A program made the translations under genes and the position numbers. Of a stretch of DNA of 64,000 nucleotides, positions 46,376 to 58,776 are shown one piece after another. How positions within the stretch are numbered: the first letter of the stretch is position 1; each line of letters begins with the position of its first letter. The DNA is taken from positions 124,001 to 188,000 of the forward strand of contig JAZARR010000028.1 of NCBI GenBank assembly GCA_037389465.1. Reading direction: 5' to 3'. Under the pieces are notes generated by a model that had not been told where the DNA came from, did no database searches, and worked only from the letters and a program-made list of their open reading frames with translations. Source of the stretch: Baylisascaris procyonis (Eukaryota > Nematoda > Chromadorea > Rhabditida > Ascarididae).

Positions 46376-48049
46376 ATGACTTCGGTGTTTTCTGTTCTGC
46401 TGGCTCTTGGTTAGTGTCCCGTCCCACTTACGGATATTAATGTTATCCTCAGAATCGTTTGTGAGTGCATTAAATGAATATTTGGAAGATAGCCGTACCG
46501 ACTGTCTCGTCATCGGACCAAGACGGTGGAGGAAACGGTTTTAGTGAGAATTAGATCGCTCTTTATGCTCCCCTGGGCCACTACAAAAAGAAATTAGCCG
46601 CAAGTGAAGTTTTGAGGGTCAGATATAGCCATTTAAATTATGCTTTGTTCAATCTTCATGTATACGTTTCTGTGATTTTTTAATCATTACTAAGGCTGTG
46701 TTAGAAAGCCATTCGGGCCTTAGAAGCACTCAATTTACATATTGCTGTGAACGGTACTATGTGCTTACCAGGCGTTTAATTGAATGAGCTTCAAAGCTTC
46801 TCATTGGTGCATAGAAATGACCGTTTTAAGACATGCTAGCATTAAGGCGATCGCGGTGTTCGTTACCTTTCTGATAAGCGTTTCTTTCAGCCACTTGGGT
46901 TGCAACAACGCATGTGGAAGCCAGAACACTCGGCATCGGAGGTATAATGTCAGATTCATTTGTCATTTGTGAACATCTTTGATTATCTGCTTTTTCATCG
47001 GTTTGTCTTTCTTTTAAGGTGTATTTCCATCATTGAGAAGCAGGTTGCGGGCGCCTGCCTCGCCTTCACGGCTGTCGCTCTAAAACGAGTAATAGCGACT
47101 GGCGTATGTGGAATAGCTTGTTCCGGCTTTAGGCGTTATATAACAATTGCTCGTGTGTGTGGGCGTTCCGTAGCAAAAGTGGGATATACTACCACGAAAT
47201 TTACGCTCTCCTTGGTAAAGTGCATATGCTTACGGTGAGCCACTGGTGATTACGATTGTGGGAAGTTCGCTAGACGCTCGCGGGTTGCCAAAGTCTCGGG
47301 TCATTGGTTGTGATTGTTTGTATATTTTAGGTGCCAGCTTCTGTAGCAGTAGGCGTGACGGACCATATGCATTGGGTTGCGTTCCGCAATTCGTGACTTG
47401 CAGCAGCAGAAAGTCGCATGTCATGTCTTGCCGTGATGGAATGTTCTTCGACAGGCCCACCACCAAATGCGTACCAAAGTGAGGATTTGTTATGCTGTCA
47501 GGAATGTTTGGGGGTTTTGCGTTCACCTGCGAAGAATGCGTACTGGTGCAACATGTGCTCACGTACGTGATCACCGTTCAAATGAGCTCATATGCCGGGT
47601 GAGCATAATGGAGCAGTAGCGTGTAAGAGGGAATGCACGAAGAAAGCCGCCGCATGCGTTAAATTCCGGTATTTTAGGCGTTGTGGAAGGGGATTGGAGG
47701 GAAGTGGGGAAAGTCGTGGGAAGATCGGTAGAAGATGTGAGTTGGGCCCACTATTCGAAGAGTTTTGCTACATTTAGGTGGGAGCTGTTGTTAATGTTAG
47801 TCTGGGTTCCTCATTCATTGTTGGTAGTTTGAGACCAAATTTGTAAGAGCAGAGATTAGCCCTTTGTTGGTGAGAACATAGCGTTCACTAATATAGGTCT
47901 CAGAAAGCAGAAATGGTTCCAGCATGGCAAGGAGTTTGATGGTTTATTGTTGCAGGTGGTATGCGTCGTCCTGTCGCGGTTATGCCTACCAGAGGCCGTC
48001 TCGCGGATTCGCCCCGCTGTTCACTCCAAGCGAGCCTCGTAACAATTAA
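46376..48049 (+). CDS. Small secreted single-domain chitin-binding (CBM14) protein
   Basis: Exons 46376-46409, 46891-46941, 47331-47478 and 47956-48049 (phases 1,1,2; stop TAA 48047-48049) give 108 aa. The signal peptide covers the first ~18-20 residues, with a hydrophobic core split across exons 1 and 2. The single CBM14 domain has cysteines at 33, 45, 52, 62, 75 and 84, spacing 11-6-9-12-8, exactly as in domain 1 of the long paralogue. The sixth cysteine comes from the last exon, which confirms that join. The tail is short, Pro/Arg/Tyr-rich and uncharacterised. An apparent in-frame stop right after C-V-P-K in exon 3 lies one base past the GT donor and is spliced out in this model. The same frame across exon 1-2 gives a far better signal peptide than the alternative frame through exon 2. 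Mirror copy at 33817-35468 is broken. Confidence 0.8.
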
Positions 48050-48259
48050 AGCATTTATTATTATCCATCTTTCCATACTCCCACCTCATCTACACTCAGC
48101 TCCGTCGTAAATCATATCAGAACTTCACAGAAACGAAATTTTATGACAGCAATGTTCCCGATGAATTGCAACAGGAGTAGGTTTCGGCTATGAGAAGTGC
48201 GAATTTTGTTCTACGTCCTCCCAACGTCATATACGGGAATGTATGTTGCTGATTTTCAG

Positions 48260-50081
48260 TTGACAGCGGCTTTTGCGATCAGCGCTCAGATGGCGATTAC
48301 AACATCGGTTGCGTGCCTTTCTACATAACGTGTGCCGATAGACGTGCTCACGCAAAAGAATGCCCAAGCGGTCTCGTTCTTGACGAAGTTTCTGATATGT
48401 GTGTGGAGAAAATTTACGTGGGGGCATGCGGCGGCAATCCCACCACGACTGTTGCGGTCAACGTTCCCGAAGCACCTCCAGCCCAAGCGGTTCCTCTCCC
48501 GGCGGTTGCTGCCCCGCCGGTGGTGTCTTCCTATCCAGCTGCAGCTCCTGCCCCTGCGGCCGCCCCCGCTCCAGATGTACCCGCAGCTCCAGTGCCCGCT
48601 CCTCCTCCAGAAATGGCCCCTGCACCAGTCGTCGCTCCTTACCCAGAGGTTGCTCCTGCGCCGGTCGTTGCATCTTATCCATTGGTTTCTCCGCCTCTAT
48701 TGGCTGCTCCTCCAATGGTTGCCTATCCTCCAGTGGTGGCAGCTCCTGCAATGGTAGCAGCTCCTCCAATGGTAGCAGCTCCTCCAGTGGTAGCAGCTCC
48801 TCCAGTGGTAGCAGCTCCTCCAGTTGTAGCAGCTCCTCCAATGGTAGAAGCTCCTCCAATGGTAGAAGCTCCTCCAATGGTAGAAGCTCCTCCAGCGGCT
48901 GCACCTCCTCCAGCGGCACCCGCATTGGAGGCACCAGCCAAACCAGCCGTCATGATCACGAAAGGCAAGTTTTTTGATCTTTTCTTTCGATCACGGCCTA
49001 TGTTTTCGAGGGGTGAGAGTGAAGCACCGTTGTGCTGAGTAGTGGATGTTTTAACTGAAGACAGTGGAATTCGCCAGATATCCCTCATCATCTGGATTCA
49101 TATGGGGGCAAATACGTGGTTTGGCATTATCGAGGAGTTGTTTCCGAAGATCGCATGCTATGGCTGGGTTGTTTGTCTTGTAGTTTGTTGGGATGCTGTT
49201 GGCAGCCTTCCGTTCTTTCATTCAATTTTGCTAAGTGTGCATGTGGGATTGAGGGGCTTTGTCTGCACTCTTTAGCGGTACCACTTAGCGAACTACCATA
49301 AGTGTCTTAAAGCTTATAGTTTCATTCACAACATTCCGCATGTATCAATGCGTGACCCATCCGCGCGTTGTGAACGTTGCGATTGGTGTACTTTGGATAT
49401 TTATGGAGAAGCATATTTGTAAAAGTTTCTGGACTTCCTCATATGCAATAATTAGAAACGCCAACTGTGTTGGCACCCAAGACGTTCTGCACTCTTATAC
49501 TGCTTTTATGTTCATTACTTCGAAAGAACATATTTACCATTTAGTACGAGCGTGCACTCGTCAAAGGAACGGTTTCTTCGCCTTGGGTTGCTCGCGGCGA
49601 TACTTGGTTTGCGTCGATGGTCGGCCAACGTATAATTCCTGCTCACGTGACTTGGTTTTCGACGAGCCGAGGAGGACTTGTCTGCCTAAGGTGCGAAGTT
49701 ACTGTATTGAAATTGAACTGATTTCCATCCCGAGTTCCGAGGTGTGATATTGTGGCGTAAGGCATCAGATCAGCCTTTTTCGCACTCAGATAAGGTCCAG
49801 ATCATGCAAATTGTTAGAGGCGCAGTGTTTTATTTGATGTTTGAGGTATTTGGTTCAGCGAAGCAATAGCACTATCCTGAGGTAAGTCTTTTGTTCGCGC
49901 TTCTTTTCGTTTGGAAATTCGAAGCTGTGAGTTGTTCTATCGATGAGGCCAGGTGCTTCTGCCCCAAATGGGGTACTTTACTGTTTATGTCTGTTTTCTT
50001 TGTGTAATCTGCAAATAATTGCAGCGCCTGGTGAAGCGTTGTTGGTTTCCGACATTCGGAGTAGTCGGCGAGGGGTACTGA
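48260..50081 (+). CDS. Two-domain chitin-binding (CBM14) protein with Pro/Ala/Val linker (5' exons shared or unlocated)
   Basis: Exons 48260-48964, 49545-49690 and 50025-50081. CBM14 domain 1 follows the acceptor at once (six cysteines, spacing 11-6-9-12-8). It is followed by a ~150-residue linker rich in P-A, P-P-V-V-A and P-P-M-V-E repeats, then CBM14 domain 2 (spacing 11-6-9-12-8), completed by the final exon ending F-G-V-V-G-E-G-Y. The intron at 48965 has a GC donor with GCAAGT. No dedicated signal-peptide exon was found between 48050 and 48259. The first exon enters in phase 1, the same as exon 3 of the small CBM14 gene upstream, so exons at 46376-46409 and 46891-46941 could be shared, giving a 330-aa secreted product. 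AATAAA at 50172-50177. Confidence 0.75.
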
Positions 50082-50171
50082 AGCGCTCCGTTCTATTCAT
50101 TATTCGATGCGTCTAATGCTGCAGACAACCGTTCACTTCGTTGCGTTTATATTGTGTTGTGTTTTAAATTT

Positions 50172-50177
50172 AATAAA
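50172..50177 (+). terminator. Poly(A) signal of right two-domain CBM14 gene
   Basis: AATAAA, 91 bp downstream of the stop codon. Confidence 0.6.
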
Positions 50178-50245
50178 GATTTTAAAAGTAGTGTCTGACT
50201 TAGTGATTTCCTCATGAACCTGCAGCGTTGTGTGGATCTTCACGC

Positions 50246-53200
50246 ACGTTTGTGCTACTGGAAACTCTGTGTTTATGAAAAGATCAGTGGTGGAGTTCAT
50301 CAAGAATCTGCCTTGGACCTGCTTGTTGTTGCTATTTTTATTGAGGATCTTCGTGGCTCTTTCCATCTTAAACCGAAAGGCTTCGTTTTGCAAACCATGT
50401 TAGGATGGTTGAAGCGTTCCTGGAGAAGCAGAGTTCAAAAACCAAGTAAGAAGAACATGGAGGAGTGGAGTGATCGAAAATCATTCGGCAGTAGTTGATG
50501 CAGGCATTTCGATAATGCTGAACAAATTCGTGGTAACATGGGGCTCGAGACAGCCGTTTCGATTGCAATAAAACAAGAAACCCTTCGAGAACTAGTTGCG
50601 TTCACAGCTCAACGCCATTGACGTCTGATGAGCTTGACATAGCTTGACATAGCTTGGCATATTTGATAAAAATCGCTGAAATTCTTCGCCCAAAAGGAGG
50701 TGACTGCTGAGGCGGAGTAGCAACTTTCGTAGGCCGCAGAGATTTTCGCCCGGAGATTGCTTGTCCCTTTTTTTGGGAGAGTACTGGGGAGAGAAGGGAG
50801 AGCTGAGCAAAGGAAACAAATGAAAAAATTAATGAAAAGCAAATTAATGAAAAGCTCTAAAAGTCTAAAAACTTCATAAAAGTAGGTCACATCTTCTTCA
50901 TGAGGATTTCGAATGAATCTTCAGTTAATAAGAGGGCATTATTACTCAGTAAAGATCGGCTAAATTTGAAAAACCATTAAAGTTAGTGTTGGAAAGTTGT
51001 TCGGTGAAATGATCGCCTTCTTCACCATATTTCACATCAATTCGTCGTCTCGGAAGATGCAATAGATGCTTAAAAGTGTAAAGTGGTATCTGACTTTATA
51101 TCGATTGATTCGCTATTTCATTGAATCAATGATGGAGACATTTTGGGAGTGATCGATTGAATGAGAATATAAATAATATTTTTTCCACATATTATATCAT
51201 TCGTATTTCTCAAAAACATCATCTGTGGCATTCTATGCTCGAAAACATTTCAATATGAAATTTTGACATTAGTTTAAGCATTTCTTCGTTTAGTATCCGC
51301 AATGGCGATTTCTTTTAGTATATGCAATGGCGATTTGAGTACAGAAAGCATTTTCGTTGCAGTAGATCTTTAAATAATATGCGGTGCATGAATTTAATAT
51401 GTAGGAAATTTTGCTTCTGATTGGACTACAACCAGGAACATATGAGGAAATTTTGTGAGTTTGTGAAAAAATGGAACTGGAGAAATTGAGGTGTTCTTTG
51501 AAAGTGGGCAAAAAAATGGGAGCTGATAGTCGCTGTCAGAGTTTATGCTCAATTGGAATTTGTTGAAATAACAAATGGAAGAGGAGCGGATGAACAAATA
51601 CAACTTCTGTTTAATATGCCAATTTGCAAAGCGAAAAAAAAACAACATTTGAAACGAAAATAGAAAGAGGCTTCCGTGACGAACGATCGCTCCTTTCTCT
51701 CGTTGGCATAGCGCTGATAACGCTTTAGCAAAGTGTCCGCTGGATTGGTCGTTTTCGTTTCTTTCGCTGCGAATTCCATTTTAGTACGATTTAAAGCATT
51801 TTTTGCATATTTCTACATATAACTAATAATATCAGTATATATGCTGAACGTTTCACATAACATTACGCACGTTGTCGATTTCAATTAAGGATCGCGATAG
51901 TTCGTATTTGCCATCACATTTCTCGATAACAAAATATGTTCAAATATTACATTTCTTTGTTTGTTCTATCGCATATTCTCCTATTCAGATAACATTTTCG
52001 AATGAATACAGTTCATTCTTCCCATCTATTCGTATACTAAAAACTGCCAAACAATAACTGACCATTAATTCAAGGTGGTTTATTAATCGAAGAAATTTCA
52101 ACGGGTGGCAGCAATTTGACTTCCGATGGACTCACATGTTGAGTAAAAGAAGTTTTACGCAAAAACCTATCGAATTCTCGAAAATTTAGGCTCGAATTTC
52201 ATTAGATAAACGTTCTAACATCATTCATATTTTTTATGAAATTATACGCTTCATTAATTTTATAAGTTTGTATATAAAAGTTGACGAATATAAAAGATTA
52301 AAGTTTTTATTTTTTCTTTTTATATTTTGTTGAGGAAATGCTCTACAAATCTTTTTGAAACGATTATAATATTTATGAAACACCCTTAGCAAATTGTTCC
52401 ATAAGTCAATATAATAGGAAGCGATGTGTGAATGATTTTTTTTTCACATTTTCAATCACTGTGACTCATCAATTATATTTGTTGTACACTAACAGTCACA
52501 TTTTCTATCGATATCACATGACATTTTATTTGCAACGATTTTGTTGGCACCATCCCTGATTGAGCGAATCTATTTCATTTATCAGCTTTTTTAATTTTAG
52601 CGCCTTTAAACCAGCACAAATCGACAAGTTTTGCCTAAGATTATTTCCATGTTCTCACATTCTTCTTTAGGCTTCGCCGATTGAGCAATTGAAAGAGATG
52701 GACATATTACTTGTCATTTGTGTAATTAAACCTTTTTAAAGTTTTTATTGAAGCTGTCTGTAAAAAGCTGTCAATTGTCTGGTTGATATTAAAGTTTAAT
52801 TTAATGAAGAACAAGGAATTCATTGTACACTACACCACCTTCAAATTGGTGGCTGCAGTGAAAAAGCAGCGCCGCCTTTGATTGCTTGTCCAGGAAAAAA
52901 ACTTTTTTTTTAGCTTTGTTAATATCTCTTTTATTTTTTGTTGTTTAAAATGAGATGATTGCTTTGACAATCAGAATATTCTTTACTCCTTCAAAGAACT
53001 GCCGATTTATTGAAATGTTTCCTATTCGATCCCACTAATTTCCATCTCTGTTGCTTTATAAATCCTGATTTTTCAACATTATCTCATAACCTCAAGAAAT
53101 CTTACTTCATGGTGTGGAGGAAATTGAAACAAAATTACTTGAGTTTTTGCAATCAATGGCCATCTTAAATTTGTTCAAATATTATTGGCACCAAAATGAA

Positions 53201-56175
53201 AATTCCATTTTTCATATTTCCCTTAATATGGTGGAAGTATTTGGAAGACCCATAGAAATTTCGTCCATGCTATTTCTTAAGTTGGTCGAATCTTCTCAAA
53301 TTAGATAGCCAGCTTTTTTTATCAGTTCACTTTGTGCTAGTGATCGCGGAACTCGATGAGCGAGTAAAATACCCTCTCACTTACTGCTAAATTCATCTCA
53401 TTTAGTGACAACCACATTCATTGTTATATAAAGTATTATTTCAAAAGATTCCCACTGATGCTTCATTCGTATAAACAATCGAAAAGAAAAACGTTTTGAA
53501 TGAGTTTTGCCTATTTTATATTTATTTGATTCAATCAAATGAATGTGTTTTACGTTACTATTTAATTGAAACTTCCATATTGGAAGAGTCAAGAATTCTT
53601 AAATTAAATATAGTTAAGGATCGTTTCTATCCTCTCCGCCTTCGTATTCCTCCTCAACATTTACCCCTCCAAATCTAGCAGCCGTTTCCATTTTCTGGCT
53701 TAGAACTTAGTTGCTATGCTAGTTGAGCAGTATCAATTGATTGTATGCAATCGATTAGCGAAGCTGTACGAGGCGAAAACGCAGTGTGAAGCGTGAACGA
53801 AAGTAGGCGTATTGTTATGCAATGGAATGGGTAATTCTCAAAGAGCGAATAGTAGGGTGAACAAGGAAACAAGATAGAATGCGAAAGCTTTTTTACCTTC
53901 GAAATCGCTAAAAGTACACATCTCAAACAAACAATGTCCTTCCTTTTTTGAGAGCATCATCGATTTTATATATTTGAGTGAGTGATGACCTCATATTAAC
54001 GATTAGTATCTACGCACTTAGCACTTATTACCTTTTAAGTTTCCAAGAAATTCTGCACAGATTTATCGCCCAAATTATAAAATCGTCTAAGAAGTTTATC
54101 TATTTTTTTTTTTAAATTATTACACTAAGCTTATTTTTTTCAACGAAGTGATAGTAATCAGTTTTGATTCCTATTTTCTTTGCAAAAAGAATATTTGCTC
54201 ATTGTGTTGATTTTTTCAAAATATATGAGTGCTCTTAGTTTCACTTATCTTTGAATTAATATTTCATTAAAATTTATATTTAAAATGCTTTTTTAATTGC
54301 ATTCATTTGTGATAGCGAACTATAAGATCGTTGTATCTCTATGCTCTATACATATGCTTTCGAGTCTATTTGGAGTTTTAATTCATAATCCGGAAGGATT
54401 GTTTGAGCAGAAACTCGCAGATATGGTTGCGGTATCTAGCAGATGTGCAATCGTGTTTCAAATATAGTTGTTAAGTTTTGATTCCATTCAATCCAGAATA
54501 AAAATATAATTTTCGACTTAATTGGATGGATTCCCGGAACTTCCCAAAAAACAATGAATAGAGCACTTATTATTTATTGGCGACATAAATTTTCAGACGA
54601 GTTTTGAATGAAAAATTACGCACTTTGAGAAACCTCAAAAAGATGGAATCCTTTTCTGCAGAATTTATCGACGATAGCGCAATTACGATTGCGAAAAAAG
54701 CAAGTGATATTTATTTGCTTTCGCATAAGATTTTTTCACCAAATCATTACACTTTTCCCTGTTGTTTCTTAGTTTTATATAAGTTGTACAATTTGTACCA
54801 TTTGGATGTGTTCTTTGTGCGTTTCTCCGAAAAATAAACTAATGTTTTATTAGTTTCCAAAAATTCCGACCTCATTTCTCCAAGTCGATCTTCTATACGG
54901 CTCTATTAGTCAACGCAGGCGCATTTCTCAAGGTTAATCATCCACCGTCATCGTAGAAAGCGGGAATCGATGATCATTTTCTTCTTTTCAAGCAAATTTG
55001 GTGATACGCAAAAAGCGCATACTTGTCGCCAAAGAAAATATTGATAGATGTATTAGGAATTGGCTGTGCCAATGTGATGCAATCTTTGCGTAGTTATCTA
55101 AAACTTATTGCTCCACTGTGGAGTTTTTCGAATTTTTTAGGCTGTTGGGAGAAATTCGCCTAGCCTCGTCTTCTATAGTGATAGTTTTTATTGACGTTTA
55201 TGGAGTCAATATTTGTTTAAGAACCGATAGGAGTACAACTTAGTGTGAAGCATGTATTCGGCGTTAAAGGGAGAATTCAGTGATGTTGATGGTCCTGAGA
55301 CGTTAACGATATTTTGTGCAAAACTATATTCTTCTACAACTAGTTCAGGTATTTCTTTACTATTTATTTGATTTTCCTTTTCTTCTTTTAAACATATTCA
55401 TATTCATTGAAAAACTGAACGTTATTGTTTCGTAGAGATAATATTTCACTGTTAAATAAGTGTTAGTTAGTTGCTAAATCAATGTGCTAATAAATAAAGC
55501 AAAAATTGAGAGGATTTACTAAGTGAGACAATGCAATTCCAAAATGGTTTTTTTGGACATTTTGATGGCTGCTGGGAAGATTCAAAAATATCAATGAGAA
55601 ATCATATGCATAGAGTTCTCCCTCAATCATACAATATTGCTACTTATGAAAGTTGTATAAATTAAACTGTACATAGTCAAATCGATCTTCTTTCTTTCTT
55701 CTCTCATGTGTGTAAGCGTTGAGGGCTAGAAATTAACTTCGTCCGTCGCCTTTTGCGCCAAAGTTTAGATATGTTTGTTAAGAATTTTTCGTAATTTATT
55801 AATGGGTATTTCACTTATTCAAATGGGAAAATGTGCTAGCTTTATTCGTGAAGATATTTACTCAAAAGGGCGTTAATTCGAAGTACAACAAAAGATTGCC
55901 CTTAGATAATTGAGCTCTGTTATTTTAGATTTATTGTATTATTTTTGATGAGGTGAACTTGTGCATAAATCCTTTGCTGTGCTAATAGAAACGCTGAAAA
56001 AATGTATTAAAGTTTTCCCTTCAACGGTACTTCCTCTAAGCACCATCAACTACGTCGTAGTCAACTGCCTCAACTCTCTTCCCCATTCTATATGCCTTTT
56101 CTTTTATGAACCCTCTTACTGTTAAGCATCTGCTGCTAAGTGATTTGCTGGGAATAATTTCTAGGCAAGTACAGA
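50246..56175. other. AT-rich intergenic region
   Basis: Composition falls back to AT-rich within about 1 kb of the palindrome end. A small direct repeat (AGCTTGACAT, three near copies) lies at about 50632-50660. Apart from one candidate terminal exon at 54597-54837 I see no supportable gene. Confidence 0.45.
54597..54837 (+). CDS. Candidate 3'-terminal exon, unassigned
   Basis: A consensus AATTTTCAG acceptor opens a ~79-codon frame beginning R-V-L-N-E-K-L-R-T-L and continuing through a charged helix-like part into a hydrophobic end. The stop codon overlaps an AATAAA. No matching upstream exon or family was recognised, so this may be a chance frame. Confidence 0.25.
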
Positions 56176-56999
56176 ATGTCACCACAGGAAATGGAGATCG
56201 AAATCTTCAATAATTTTGAAATCGTCAAGCAAATTTTAGTTGTTGGCCTTATTGTATTGACTATTTTCAACGCTTTGCCAATATCAATGATCGTCATTGG
56301 GGCACTTAAACTGGACGAATGCCCCGCACAACCATATATACCGATTTGGTTGATCACAACTGGTGCAATATTCATCGCACGTTACTTAGCTGATATTAGT
56401 ATACGTATTGCTAAAGCAATCTGTAAACTAGACGATCGCAGAGAGCAATCCTATTTGAATCCACTGGATTGGCTATTCGCTGGGATTTTTGCCATCACAC
56501 TTTGCGTTGGTAAGTATGCGTTTTTGTGATTTTTTTTTTAATTCAAATCTCCTGCTCCAAGCGGTGAAGAAGGCGAATTGCTCCACTTAGTATGACGTAA
56601 ACCTATGAACATCGATGGCGGTTTTTGATCTCCACTGGAATATTTTTGTTTTTAGTAATGCATAAAATATCAGTTGTTTTACGAGCCATTCTAGTACCCG
56701 ATTTGGTAAAATGACTAAATAATGTTGTCTTCCGAACCTAAAAAAAGGTCGATGCTGTTAGCAATAATCGTTAGAGTATGAGGCTGCTTTCCGATTGGTT
56801 ATTTTCAGGCTCGTATTGGGTTTATTCGGCCTCAGCTGAAGTTCAGCTTACAATGAACGAGTATAGTGACTATTGTGACCGTATCGCCTATGGGATGGCA
56901 TTTATTATTGTTTGTGTTTTTTGTGGTGTAGTCGCATTGTTTTCTCTATGTTGTTGTGGTTGTTGTTTCTATGTGATTTGTAAAAAAAGGCGGTTCTGA
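56176..56999 (+). CDS. TMEM272-like four-transmembrane protein, 2 exons
   Basis: Exons 56176-56509 and 56809-56999 (phase 1, GTAAGT donor, TTTTCAG acceptor) give 174 aa. The start ATG lies 10 bp after an AATTTCTAG site, fitting trans-splicing. Two helices (~20-45 and ~58-78) flank a loop with [11 protein letters not shown], the characteristic loop of the TMEM272-like family. A third helix spans the exon junction (~100-115) and a fourth (~145-165) runs into a Cys-rich C-C-C-G-C-C patch and a basic tail, a likely palmitoylated membrane anchor. The loop after helix three has C and Y/D residues. Family function is poorly known; length and topology match the family. Confidence 0.75.
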
Positions 57000-57010
57000 T
57001 ATCACATATG

Positions 57011-58491
<1,481 letters not shown>

Positions 58492-58776
58492 CGACCATAT
58501 AAATGGACGAATATCCTCATTCCCGAGTTCCGTTGCCATTGATGATAAATCAGATTGGCAGATAACACTTTGCGTTGTTGTTTGCATTTTGCAGTCAATA
58601 AAACTGTAATGAACGAGCCGCATTCTTTTCTGATGTTTTATTGCAGTATACTGAATATGCTTAGCGAAAACCTTCTTCAGAGGAGTGTTATTGAACGATT
58701 TAGAAACGAATTTAACACGGGAACTTGGGACGAACTCAAAAAAGTGATGAAAAAAGGAAACAAAAAATCGTGTTAA
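58492..58776 (+). CDS. Candidate 3' end of an unassigned gene, two exons
   Basis: A TTGTTTCAG acceptor opens exon 58492-58605, which includes a hydrophobic W-Q-I-T-L-C-V-V-V-C-I-L segment. A 41-bp intron (donor GTAATG, acceptor TTGCAG) keeps the phase into 58647-58776, a charged helical C-terminus with R-F-R-N-E-F and W-D-E-L-K-K, ending in a stop. The phase match (2 to 2) is the main support. A 41-bp intron is at the short end for nematodes. Family unknown. Confidence 0.35.

Larger units (their letters stand above)
41349..50220 (-). repeat. Right arm of giant inverted repeat (palindrome)
   Basis: Inverted partner of 31645-40476. It carries the intact versions of the long repeat protein gene (42503-45824, minus) and the small CBM14 gene (46376-48049, plus), and a two-domain gene (48260-50081, plus). 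Similarity fades over about 25 bp beyond 50220. Confidence 0.92.

Noticed and set aside
46784..46972. Open frame with a hydrophobic start overlapping exon 2 of the small CBM14 gene (also 34872-35060, 40724-40912)
   Set aside because: It reads exon 2 in the wrong phase. Splicing of exon 1 to exon 2 in phase 1 gives a proper signal peptide and continues into the chitin-binding domain.
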